Assembly: GCA_034190875.2 (NCBI GenBank) | Contig: CM067348.1 | Coordinates: forward strand, 6,510,063 to 6,574,062 | Length of the DNA stretch: 64,000 nucleotides | Source: Urechis unicinctus | Taxonomy: Eukaryota; Annelida; Polychaeta; Xenopneusta; Urechidae | Direction of reading: 5' to 3' | Part shown: one piece after another, positions 32,645 through 44,379 of the stretch | Layout: each line of letters starts with the position of its first letter | How positions within the stretch are numbered: position 1 is the stretch's first letter | Made by a program: the position numbers and the translations under genes | Notes under the pieces: generated by a model | Told to the model about the DNA's origin: nothing | Seen by the model: only the letters and a program-made list of their open reading frames with translations | The model's database searches: none

Positions 32645-33570
32645 ATTGCGATCCTACCACTCGAATGAAGACAGAATAAGAAGTGAATATAGATGAGGTT
32701 TTCAGAAGACTTATTCTCCATGAGGTGCAACCTGATATTTATACGGCCGTGCACTGGTAAAATAACATATATTACACATATTACAGAGCCATAATGAATA
32801 TGTCACCCCACAACAGTCACTTTTGCAGAAGACTTAAGTTCTCCATGAATGATGAGTTATTCTCACCTGACTATTTGCGACACTTAATGACACTTGCAGC
32901 GTTGTGGAACAATTCAATCACATGTGTTATTGCGCAAGCAGACCTGAGTTTACCCTTGATAGTCGAGCAATAGTTTGATGTAGATACTGACGAATGGCAA
33001 TATATTCTGCAAGCTTGCCGCATTATGTCAATGCCAGGCATGTGATCGTCGAGATTGGAGGTTTTAGGGGCAAATCCATTCCTGACGCAATTATATCAAA
33101 ATAGGTAGTTGGCATAAACCGCTAAACAACTTAAATTGGACAAAGGAGTAAAATATCTTACAAGAACAATCAATGATATAATGTAGCCATTCTCAGAAAA
33201 TATTTATCACAACAGCTTGTACATGGCGAATGTCCATTAATAGAAATAGGTAGCTGCGGGGCGTGTATATATTGCTATAAAGCGAATTACTGAGAACGCT
33301 ACAGATGAACGAGTGCTAAAAGAGGCGATTCTAGCGTCGCTTAGCATTAAATTTGACTGTGATTTCCAAGAAGAAATTCGTTAGTAAGGAAGATCACCAT
33401 GTTATTCTCCACTGAACACATGTCCCACCACTCCAACACACACTAATAAAGCCACTGATCGGTATGTAGTCTGTTTCCTATCCCGGAAAACTACTGCTAT
33501 TTTCAACCGTCAATAATCTATCCCACATAATCTGTCACGGCCCTGTTGATTTTAAAGCATATTTCACTTA
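32645..33570. other. No gene recognised
   Basis: AT-rich, no sizeable open frame with domain or splice context on either strand. Confidence 0.5.
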
Positions 33571-33571
33571 C

Positions 33572-33767
33572 CCGCGAGAGACTCGTCCAGAGACACCAAA
33601 CGACGATTATCATTTCTACATTCATCTGCGTATTTATAATATCGATATTCCGTTCTATCGTATGGAAAACATGTGTACTCGCATATACCTAATTCATTAC
33701 ACCTCGGCATGAGGTTTATATCAGCATCAGAAAAAGGACGAATGCAAGGTAGGGTCATTCGCGAAGC
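33572..33767 (-). CDS. Candidate cysteine-containing exon, unknown gene
   Basis: A minus-strand block between a TTTGTGCAG acceptor and a strong GTAAGTG donor, 196 nt, open in phase 0 and ending in phase 1. The product includes CNELGICEYTCFPYD and YADECRNDNRRLVSLDES. The second stretch looks like the start of a C-type-lectin-like or similar disulfide domain (aromatic, Cys, then hydrophobic LVSLDE), but this is weak. Its phase-1 donor does not match the phase-0 acceptor possible at 28406, so it cannot join directly to the EGF gene downstream. It may be an upstream exon with an intermediate missing, or a separate gene. Confidence 0.4.
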
Positions 33768-33774
33768 CTGCACA

Positions 33775-34360
33775 AAGTTCGGTTTAATGTTAGGTCTATG
33801 ATCGGTTAGCTAGATAATTTTGTGTAAGCGTTAAACAGGCGATATTCTCCCCTGTTATATTTCGGTGACATCAATGAACATATCGGGCCAAATTTGCAGC
33901 ATAACATCTGCGGCCTTGGCAATATTATGTTTGTACTCGGCTACATTACTCGTGCTTATGAATGAGCTATGGCGGGCCCACATTATCATTTATATATTCC
34001 ATATTTAATATGCAGAATATGGTTTTTAGAACTTAATGTTTTCGAATCAAGCATGCACAATGACAATATGTCCGGTGTGTGTCAATAAATGGCGGCATTG
34101 AATAGTAGACGATGGTTATTCAGTGACAAGAAACAGATATGCTGCGAATGTTCTAGAGATCGCATGACAAATGGAAATTGAATAGAATCACCTTGCGTGG
34201 TTTATTACCATAATGGGACTGGGGTACGAGTATACCTTTTATTGCTGGTGATTCGATGTCTAAAACCCCTTGTATGTTAATGCAGGTAGCTGTTGTCGTG
34301 GCCACTTTCCTACTTGCAATGGTTACTGACCATTGAATGGCAAATATATTGTCGCAGCCA
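33775..34360. other. No gene recognised
   Basis: AT-rich flank. A short stretch near 34085 resembles one near 11890 (aataaatggcg(g/a)cattgaa). Confidence 0.4.
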
Positions 34361-34364
34361 CCAA

Positions 34365-34685
34365 TCTGTCGAACCGCATGCGCATGGTAACAATTCAGCG
34401 TGATTTGTTTGTCAGGGGAGAGCATGATGGTTTTTGTCTGTTGCGGGTGCACTCTACAACGTAATCTTTGTATTTTATTATGGTCGTTTTCGGCGTAATA
34501 GGCCGTTTAAACTATAGCATCTTTCAAATGGTATGTCTTGAATTTGGGCGTTAGCTTCTTAGCTTAGTTTGTCGCATAAGGGTTCCGTTAAGCCTGCTAA
34601 GAGTTTGACAGTTGTCCCCGATGACTGATCTGAAACTTGTAATCTTTTCAACTATGTCGCGTTTGCCTGATTGCTCTGTGTGGTT
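34365..34685 (+). repeat. Dispersed repeat, copy 2 (relative at 4050-4370)
   Basis: See the partner copy for landmarks. Both copies are in the same orientation. Confidence 0.65.
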
Positions 34686-35093
34686 GACAATCCTGGTCAG
34701 GGCACCATACTGTGATTATATAACTTCGACTTTGCCATGGCAAGCAACAAGATTAACAAGACTGCGACTTACTTTATTTTGCAGTGCCAAGTTATACGAT
34801 TCGACTGTGAAAAACGTAACAAATTCCAATATCATACTACAAAATGACATCTGGCATTGGAGTTTAAGTACTCGTTGATTTATTGAGAAATGAGATAATA
34901 TCCTTGATATGTTAAGATGAAATGTATAATGCTCGAGGGCTAAATTTCGTCGCCTCCTCTTCCGTCATGTACATAACACATTGTGAAATATGTCCAGGGT
35001 AAGGAAGTAAAAGCCATTTGATATTTTCGGTTACCCATCTGATCACATATAGCACCAATAATGAAAAGCAAGTTAACTCATGTGTCAGTTAAG

Positions 35094-35415
35094 GTGGACC
35101 ATTCGTTTGGCCTGTCGTATGTCAGTTGGAATGCTGTTATCACCACACAGTCATAGATAGCGGTGCTAATGTAATGATGCTGCTCCCAACCGGTTATATA
35201 CAGTCCTATTTCGACGCGTATCACCAACATGGCATCATTTGTTGGCATTTAATGGTGGACCATTCGTTTGGCCTGTCGTATGTCAGTTGGAATGCTGTTA
35301 TCACCACACAGTCATAGATAGCGGTGCTAATGTAATGATGCTGCTCCCAACCGGTTATATATAGTCCTATTTCGACGCGTATCACCAACATGGCATCATT
35401 TGTTGGCATTTAATG
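35094..35415 (+). repeat. 161-bp tandem duplication, two nearly identical copies
   Basis: Units start at 35094 and 35255 with gtggaccattcgtttggcc and end catttaatgg. Only about one difference was seen (tatatacagt against tatatatagt), so the duplication is very recent. No coding role. Confidence 0.95.
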
Positions 35416-35419
35416 GGCC

Positions 35420-37235
35420 ATTTGTAAGATATGGCGATCATCTACAGTAAATTCAAATGTTTTGTGCTTGGTTAAAATTTGTCACGAGTTTTCAAATTGA
35501 TATCATGTTCCAATATGGTACAACCGAGTGATTTAAAGACTATAAGCTATATTGATTGGACTGCACACGTGGTCACAACGCTCCTTGATTAATTGTTATT
35601 ATTATTTTAATCTTTGATATTAATTGCTGGACAGCCTCCGCATCACGGGATCTCTACAAAGTCTTTAATATGGTTAATTACATGCTTCCCATAATTCAAT
35701 GTATTTCATAAAAAACGATGTACCAGATTGGAAATGCACATAAATTCTCCCTGGCAATGAAGCAAATGGAATCGCCCTTAAATACTTATCTGTTGACAAC
35801 ATTTGATTATGTTTCCATGCGCTTGCGATAAAAGTTGTCTTTGCACCTTCCCCTGGTGGATACGTAAAATGACTACATTCTGAAAGCTCGGTTATATTGT
35901 CAATATGCTGTATGCCCGTTAAGCTACGTCATAAGCTGAATTAGATGTAATGCAAATACCGGATGGAGTTGGCCAGAAGCATCCTCGGGCGCTCTTAATG
36001 GTTCAACAGCGCCCGCATAAATCCATATATGTCAATAAAATAGCGACTTAAACTATATTTCACACCGAAGTCGCGTCGTTTTCGATTGAATTCTTTTAGT
36101 AAATTGGACACAAAAGTATGCGCGTAAAGTTGATCAAAGCATAAGAAGGACCGAGCTAAATTACTACATATCGTCAATATTTGAAGCTGGAGATTGCTAG
36201 CGGTGTTATGACTTACGGGGGGTGCTGAATCGACCCATAGGTGGAAGCGATACAAGTAACAATGATGTAATGCTGCGTTGTTGGACCTAAGATGCAGAAG
36301 CCCCGACGACGCTATATAAGTAAGGATACAACATAACAGTTATACATGATAGATCTATATCTAATCATCTACAGTGTACATCTCATAAGCCGACCAACTG
36401 CATGCTGTTACTGCTACACACCAATAACATGCATCGCACCGTTCTTCAATAAACTAAAATTAACTTTGACGGATATTTTAATAACAAAGGCATAAATCAC
36501 TTTGTTATTAATGCCTTTGCGCATCTACTAGAGTTTATCAATGCACTGCTGTGCTTATACAGCAGATTGGCCTTGGCATCCTTTGTATGTCGAATCATCA
36601 GTCGTAAGATATTTATTCGGCATCATCCTAGTTCAGTCATTTCCTAATTTATTCGTCTATTAGAAACCTAAACCTCGGACAGGAGCCGCAATATTTCTTC
36701 ATTGATTTTAGCTTCATTCTCAGCAATTAATCAACGGCAAAGGTTACACATAGTCATTATTCGCAAATCAAAGATTACACAAAGTTATATTAATTAAGCA
36801 ATAAACATAAAATACATGAGTTGCAATTAATTTGTGCATAGAAACACAAGAAGCTCATCGGCGTCTTGTAGTGTTAGAGAAGTCAACATACGGCCTTAGT
36901 GCTGCTGACACAGTTCTTGCAAAACGCATGTTGTCGCCCTGTCTTCAGCAGATACTTCATTAAACTTTAAAAACATTTTACGTACATGATTCAGAGTACC
37001 TTCATTGATTAAACTTATTCGTTGGTAGTCTAATTAAAGGAAAGACAAACATGTTCTTACATTATTTGATACTACAGACAAGCTTGCATTTGCGAGCATA
37101 GTGGCAGGCGGAAATTTTGGGTTGTTACTGACTGCATTTAACCCATAAATGAACAAATCTTAACAATATCTAAATGCATATATCTGGTCTGCTGACAAGC
37201 AGGGGAAAAAACGAGACCTCGTTCATCCATCAAGC
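35420..37235. other. No gene recognised; one perfect hairpin
   Basis: AT-rich sequence. TTAATAACAAAG (36478-36489) and CTTTGTTATTAA (36500-36511) form a perfect 12-bp stem with a 10-nt loop, and an overlapping caaaggcat/atgcctttg pair offers an alternative fold. No adjacent gene explains it. Confidence 0.5.
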
Positions 37236-37239
37236 TTAA

Positions 37240-38790
37240 GAACTCTCTTTACACCCTTTCGCCAAGCAACACTTTTTTTTCAAATGACTTCATTCCAGTT
37301 CCCATAAAGGACTACCATAGAAGCTTGTACAAAAGGTATCAAATAGATTTTTGACTGATATAAAAATCAATGACTTCTTGAACTACGTAGATGCACTGAG
37401 AAATGGAATGGTCTAGTTTAAAAACAAACTGGAGGTGACAGGTGCTTATAATACTTTGACAAAATTAGGTTATCTATAACCTTGCCTAGAACACTTCTTA
37501 GCGCTATCGATCGATAGTTATTGCGGTCAGTTGCCGATTTGTTTTAGTATTTCAGTATTGAAACAATTACCGATCTAGTCAGTTCAACTGGGCTAAATGA
37601 ATGCACAATCAATGACTTAAACAGCAAAGATTTATGAGTACACAATTCACAAGTGCCATTTATAATATGGTCCGAATAAACATTTTCGTTAACGTCAGCC
37701 TTTTGGGCCTTTTCACTACAGCTGTCATGACGGCACTAACTGAAACATCATGATCAGAATCGCATTCGCCTGAATTGCGTCTTTGCTTAACTTGGTAATA
37801 CAGATCCACTTTTAAGCGCTCATAATCATCAACATTATACGACACACTATTATACAATTCTTTGATTTTGGTTGGGAACAATTCACGAATACCAATCTCA
37901 CCTCTCACATTATCTACAGCTGCTGGCACAACACTTGACGTACCACTTCTTGCCTTAACCTCAGACCAGAAAGCTTCCGCCATGCTTTCTACCGACATAT
38001 TGTCCCGATTCCTGACAACCCATCTCGATATTCGGTTATATTCGAGTTGGGTCTTTATCATTATCTCCTTCACCCAACCCACAATTAGCCTTCCGTTGTC
38101 GACCCATAAACGATGACAAAATATTCACTGCTCCTGATAGGGATGGACTAGGGTGTTCCAACCTTTTTGGACTTTCCTCTCACAGAAGTAATTGTCTTTG
38201 CCCTGCTAATATACATGCATTAAGGATTGCTTCATGATAATAAATAATGGCGTCGGTATGGTCAGTACAGTGTGCGTCATTACATTGCCGTGCTTCGTAT
38301 GGCAACTCTATAACAGCAAGTAAATCATTAAGTTTACCTTTAAACGCCTCAATGTTAGATGCATTAGTATATTTCCAAGAAGGCAAAGTATGCAATACTT
38401 AGTCCCGTAGTGCACATATTCAACAGGAATATCAAGTTCTAAAATTATTGGACTATGGGCGGACAGGTTATATCTTTCCTGTAAGCAATGATAATCGGTT
38501 ATGTAGTTAAACATATTATCTGAAACAATAAAATTGTCATTACAAAAATTAATTTTCATATGTACAATACATGCGCTCAATAAACCAAATTTCATACTTT
38601 AGTCCTCACAAAATGCCATAAGCAGTGAAGTGTGTCTTGAGTTACCTCTGCATAGGTCAGTTTTAAAATCACCACCAATGACAACATAATCCACATCATG
38701 TTGTAGTGCAATTAACGTCCTTATCTTACTCAACACATCTCGATCCAATTGTATATTTCTTTTATAGTTTGCGTCTCACGACATGTATAC
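37240..38790 (-). pseudogene. Decayed non-LTR (LINE) retrotransposon, endonuclease to reverse transcriptase
   Basis: Read on the minus strand. An endonuclease part near 38770-38605 has DYVVIGGDFKTDL and NSRHTSLLMAF. The endonuclease end with SAHSPI lies near 38460. A linker follows (FWSEVKAR, then ELFPTKIKELYNSVSYNVDD). Reverse-transcriptase start motifs come near 37530-37470 (NNYRSIALRSVLGKVIDNLIL), then FKLDHSISQC and QEVIDFYIS near 37400. Near 37310 comes a SFYGSPLW motif, which in these LINEs lies near the C terminus, so most of the reverse transcriptase including the catalytic YxDD region is deleted. Frameshifts and stops occur throughout. The N-terminal end stops at the edge of the large inverted repeat. 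Clade is not resolved (CR1/L2-like style). Confidence 0.85.
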
Positions 38791-38799
38791 AGAGATAAA

Positions 38800-41700
38800 T
38801 ATAAATGAAATGTAGTGTATGACTTATCCAGTCCATTGGTATTTGGGTATGACAACTACATTGCCTTGAAGTGCATTCTAATGCATTGGTATATAGTAGT
38901 AGGTTTGTTGAAATGTGATGTACAACATCTCAAGTCAATCAAAATGAGTGGTACTGCTACTAAAATCCCATTAAAATATGGTGTAGGACCACTCTTTTTG
39001 ATACGTTCTTCTCTGCTTAAGCCTCTATCCATTCATCAGCTGGTAAACATTTGATTGCACCTCTTTTATTAAACAAGCTACCATCCCTGAAGTTGATGGT
39101 TCCCCACAATGAAATATATCACCCACATGACCTTTTACCCCTGAGTTAATAGAATAAAACGTCTTGACCTGCCTAAATCCTATAGAGAATAATTGTTGAT
39201 AGCACCTTGCCCTATAAAGCAAGTTAGCTAAACTATATAATGATATGGACCCCTGTGATGTTGATGCCATATAAAAATAGCTCATTACTTTCTTTATCCC
39301 TTGAGTTAAATGAGTGAAACCAATGGAGAAATTTGTGTTTGGATTTTGATGGCATGTATCCTTATCAAGCAAGCTAGCTGTCCCAAATAACACATGAACC
39401 CCTATGATGTCGATGTTTCCCTGCCATCTTAACACAAAGCCCATTATGACTTTTGTCTTATGTACTATTTAAGAAAAATAACACATGTAAATTACTCCTA
39501 CTAAGTTAATCCAACAGAAAACACCTTTTGATGGTATGATTGTTTGTAAAGCAAGCTAGCTTTTCCAAAATATATATGAACCTCTCTGATGTTGATGGTA
39601 ACTATTCATCTATAATCAGCCCTTAATGACCTCTGACCCTGAATTAGTTAAGAAAACTTGATATCTGTACTATTTTCAAATAAGAAAGCAAATGATTACA
39701 ACAAATATGGCAAAAATGTAGTCCTTCATTGCTTCAAATTCAACAAATAACATAGTCCCCCCCACATTACACATGGACCCTGCCTATGTTGTTGCAAACC
39801 ATAATCAACCTAGATAGTCTATTACTTCTGTTCCTTGCAATATGAGGTATGGCTAACCCAGTCAATTGAAATATGGTGTATGGCTACTCAAAGTTCCTTT
39901 AATTAGGAACCCCGACTTATCCAGGCTATTGATACATGGTGAATGGCTACTTAAGTCCATGGCAATATAGTGTATGGTTGCATCAGTACATTTAAATATG
40001 ATGTACTCCAGTCTATTAAGATATGAATCCTGAATGATCCAGTCCATTGAAATATGGTGTGCAGCTAATCCATTCCAATGCAATATGGTGTATGGTTACT
40101 CCAGTCCAATCAACTATGTTGTACGTCAATTCCATTCCATGGAAATATGGTGCAAGGCTACTCAAGTCCATTGAAATATGTGGTGGTTCCAGTAAATTGA
40201 AATATGAATTACAGCTACTGCAGTGGATTAAAAAAGGGTGTGCAACTTCTCCAGTCCATTGATATGTGGTGTATGGCAACTTCAGTACATTGAAATATTG
40301 AGTAAGGCTACTCCAGTCCATTGAAATATGGTGTATGGCTACTACATTTTATATATATGGTGTATAGCTGCTCCAGTTCATTGTATTGTGCTGTATAGTT
40401 GCTCCAGTCCATTACAATATGGTGCACGCCTAATCCAGACCATTTAAACCTGGTTTAAGGCTACTCCTGTCCATTAAAATATGGTGAATTGTTAGTCCAG
40501 TCCATTGATATATGGTGTGTAGCTACTCCAGTCCATTGAATTATGGTGTATGACTACTCCAGTCAATTGAAATATGGTGTATGGCTGCTACAGTGGATTG
40601 AACTGCTACTCCAGTATATTAAAACATGGTGCATGGCTGGTCCAGCCCATTGATATATGGTGCATGGCTACTCGTCCATTGAAATATGGCACAATGCTAC
40701 TCCAGTCTATTGACGTATGGTGCACGGCAGGTACAGTCCATTGATATATGGTGTATGACTACTCCAGTCCATTGGAATATGGTGTAAGGCTACTCATGTC
40801 CATTGAAATATGGTGTATGGCTACTCCAGTCCATTAAAATATGATGTACAGCTATGCCAGTGGATTGAAATATGATGAAAAGGCGACTCCAGTCTATTGA
40901 AATATGAACCCTTACTTCTTCAGTTTATCAACATATGCTCTATAGCTACTACAATACATTGAAATATGGTGTACAGCTACTCCAGTACATTAACAAAGCA
41001 TGTATGGCTACTCCAGTCAATTGATCACACCACTTTAGCCCGGATTTCACCTAGAAGAGATGCTGGAATAGCCTGGTCCAGTCACTCGGCTAGTGGCGAC
41101 TTGCCCATTAGTGATTGTGTGCAGTTAAACACTAAACCTATTTTTCCAGTCAATTGAAATATGATGTTTGGCTATTCCAGTCCATTCAAATGTGGAATAT
41201 GTCTTTTCTGAAACATTTGGGTTTGGTTTATGAGTACTCCATTTGAAAACGATCTTCAGCTCAGCCACTGCATACACATTTTGTCAGACTTTCGTGAGTA
41301 TATGAAGCAATTCCAGTCGTATATCAGCGTGTGATGAAGAGTTTGTAGGGGATTGTCGAAATTATATACTTTGATGAACTCTCCATTGTCTACATATCGG
41401 GTCAGTCACTATGGATTTGTTGGCCCTTTTATGCATGACTATCAATGTTGGATGCTATCTATTCATTGATACTTTCTTCCCACCTGTCATGCCAACATAT
41501 CAATTATTCCTTCATATTATGTCAATATTTTATTGTATGTTTTGCTTCATGGTGTACAAGGAGGAGACAGGAATTTTCACCTGCCACAAGGAAAATCATA
41601 CATGGCCACTGGTTAATCAACAAACACAAATCATCTGTGACAGTCGGCATGGATTTGATTATCTGTACATTACATATTGTGTATTTAGTCTATATTGAAG

Positions 41701-42420
41701 GTAAATTTTCCAGCCTTAGGCATTGGTAAGTAAGACATCCTTTGAAGCAACTTTAGTGATCATCCATTCAATAACTGCATGATAGATCGGGAGGCATTGT
41801 GTATGCATGTAAATTGAATATCTAATTTTGCTTGTGTCCAGTGCTAACAGTCTCACTAACACAGACATGCTGTGCTCAAACAGTTGCAGTATTTTCTTGA
41901 TGTACAATTAGAGAGGGGCACAATTTTTTGAACAAATGTGGGACATATTACAATCTATAGCGCACATTATGCTGCTTAATATACAGCTGAACCATATACG
42001 TTAATGTTAAGTTTAGAGGAAAGGGAAGTTTTCAGTTTCTTAAGGTTTAATATAAAATATACATTTATGAGTGTAACAAGACTAAATGAGCTTGTTATTA
42101 CAGCCACTGCTAGGATCCTTTGTGGGAAACCTTAAAGCGGGATTTTTAACACAGGACCAGTTCTCCAACAATGCTGGCAATTACACTGTTATAATGCCTG
42201 TATCTGTTCCATACATCTTGTTGCTGTTTGTATTTCACTTTAATTTTGCATCTTAAAAATATATGCCCTATAAATATAAGGCAGTCACTGGATGTTTGTT
42301 GATTCTGCTTTACTCCAAGGATGTAGAACCAAAATGGTCTTTTTCTAAATATTCATAGATTGGTAGCTTATTGTTTTTATCTGATTGCAGTTAATTTTAA
42401 TATGTGGGCCTTAAACGGTG
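38800..42420 (+). repeat. Left arm of a 15-kb inverted repeat
   Basis: Reverse-complement similarity to about 50225-53850 throughout: acaagctaccac and aatatat near 39060-39110 against 53350-53290; the satellite in the middle; gaccttttatgcatgact near 41430 against 51235; gccactgctagnatnctntgtgg near 42100 against 50520; and tctgctttactccaag near 42310 against 50300. Diverged by substitutions and small indels. Open frames in the two arms do not match each other convincingly. Confidence 0.85.
39840..41210 (+). repeat. Satellite array, unit about 31 bp (ccagtccattgaaatatggt...)
   Basis: About 40 imperfect units of ctactccagtccattgaaa followed by tatggtgtatgg. The array is interrupted near 41030-41130 by about 100 bp of unrelated sequence. 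The same unit appears in reverse orientation at 51.48-52.67 kb. Confidence 0.95.
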
Positions 42421-42424
42421 TATT

Positions 42425-43395
42425 TAACGGAAATTAACTAAATTTAATTTGTAAAAAAAATACCAGTGGCATAGCTTTTTTGGAGCATGAATATTAATAA
42501 AGTTTAGTTTTCAAATTTCTCAACAAGCTTTGGGGGCTATCCTAAGCTGCCCTTTCTACTATCCCACTTCATCCATAAAAATAGCAATGTCCGTCAATAA
42601 GGCTCGAAAATAAGCTCTTTTGGCTAACCATGCATTCATTGTTAGCAAGATTCAGTTTACCTAGTCCCCTCAATAATCCAGTTCATCCTGAAATTTAACA
42701 GCCAATGACAGCTTTACCTAGAGTTTTCTAAAAATATTGTCATAAATCCCATAATCGACATGCGCAGTAGTGTACTATCAATTCAGTTTTGTTTGACAAA
42801 TAAGCACTATAACAAGAACATTATGAAACCCTGAGTCGATCTGATCTATCACACCAAATCGTACCTACACACTGCCTTATAAATAATATCAGCTGATCGC
42901 GGTCACAGCGTGCAAGCTGCAGCAAGCACTCACTGGGCCCTTTCTCTCCGGATTTTCGCTCAACTTGTCCCTTGCCATATCGGACACCTAAAGCTTCGTG
43001 GATTTTAATGTCTGGTAAAATAAGCTTTTAAAGCCCTCGATTTACTTTATTAAACAGATAATAATTTTCCTGTTGCGTGAATTTACGAATATTATATTTT
43101 GCATGAATAAAAACCGGCTCGAGTCGAACACGAGGTAAACAAGGCCAAACTATCTCACCGATGTAAAGTAATACGCGTGTCTAGATTCGATCCAAATCTG
43201 ACTGCGTGGTTTTCCCGAAAAATAGTTCTAGCACAATTTGTTTAATTTTGGCCTTTTTGTACTACAAGCAGGCGGTATAATGTATGACTATAAAAACGGG
43301 TCCCCCTCTAATGTCAACAGGATTAAATTCAACAATAAAATCAATATCATATTCTCGAAATATTGAAATAATCACGGATGTATTGTAGAACGAAT
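42425..43395. other. Spacer of the inverted repeat, no gene recognised
   Basis: Unique-looking sequence. 42880-43010 is locally G+C-richer but holds no clear frame. Confidence 0.4.
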
Positions 43396-43397
43396 TT

Positions 43398-43610
43398 GGC
43401 ATTAGGTCGAAGGATTTAAGCCGAAGGAATTAAGTCGAATCATACGCACATCTTTTATTTGTCAAAACAACTAATGAAAACAGTGTAATAGAATAAATGA
43501 TAAAGATGTCTTTTGAAGAAAGAAAATGCCGCAGTTTGAGAAGTTTCCTTCGCCTTAATGCCGATGCCGTGCCTTCACTTTAAACCTGCTCCTTCGACTT
43601 AATCCCGTTT
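43398..43610. mobile_element. Small foldback element with TTAAGTCGAAGG-type ends
   Basis: The left end has tandem variants of a 12-13-bp motif (aggtcgaagg, aagccgaagg, aagtcgaat). The right end has the reverse-complement motif (ccttcgacttaatccc, ccttcgccttaatgcc). The arms are about 45-65 bp around a core of about 100 bp. No coding capacity. Confidence 0.55.
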
Positions 43611-43615
43611 ATATA

Positions 43616-44097
<482 letters not shown>

Positions 44098-44210
44098 ATG
44101 GCAAATTGTATTTCCTACAACGCTAAATCATTGACCTGAACGTTATATTGCATTTCCTCGTAACTGCCACTGGCGAAAGTGCATCGCAATAATGCAGAAT
44201 ACAATTAAGA

Positions 44211-44378
44211 TTTAATGTCCTTTGCAAGAGCACTTTAGTTGTCGATGGAACGAGCCATGAATTGGTAACAGATTGTAATGTATCCGTCCATTACGCTGAG
44301 AGCAGCTATGCATAAGCACCGGACGTTCTTGTTATATCGCACAGTATCTTTGTCGATGTTATATGAATCTAATTGAAC
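44211..44378 (+). repeat. Dispersed repeat, copy 2 (relative at 12631-12825)
   Basis: Same landmarks and orientation as the partner at 12.6 kb. Confidence 0.7.
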
Positions 44379-44379
44379 T

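Noticed and set aside
33572-33767. Joining this exon directly to the EGF gene at 28.4 kb
   Set aside because: Its donor is phase 1, and the acceptor possible at 28406 is open only in phase 0.
41030-41130. 5S rRNA or tRNA insertion in the satellite
   Set aside because: No recognisable internal promoter boxes or fold; only an unrelated interruption of about 100 bp.
39840-41210. CRISPR-like regular repeats
   Set aside because: Units are head-to-tail with no unique spacers, imperfect, and in an animal genome. This is a satellite.
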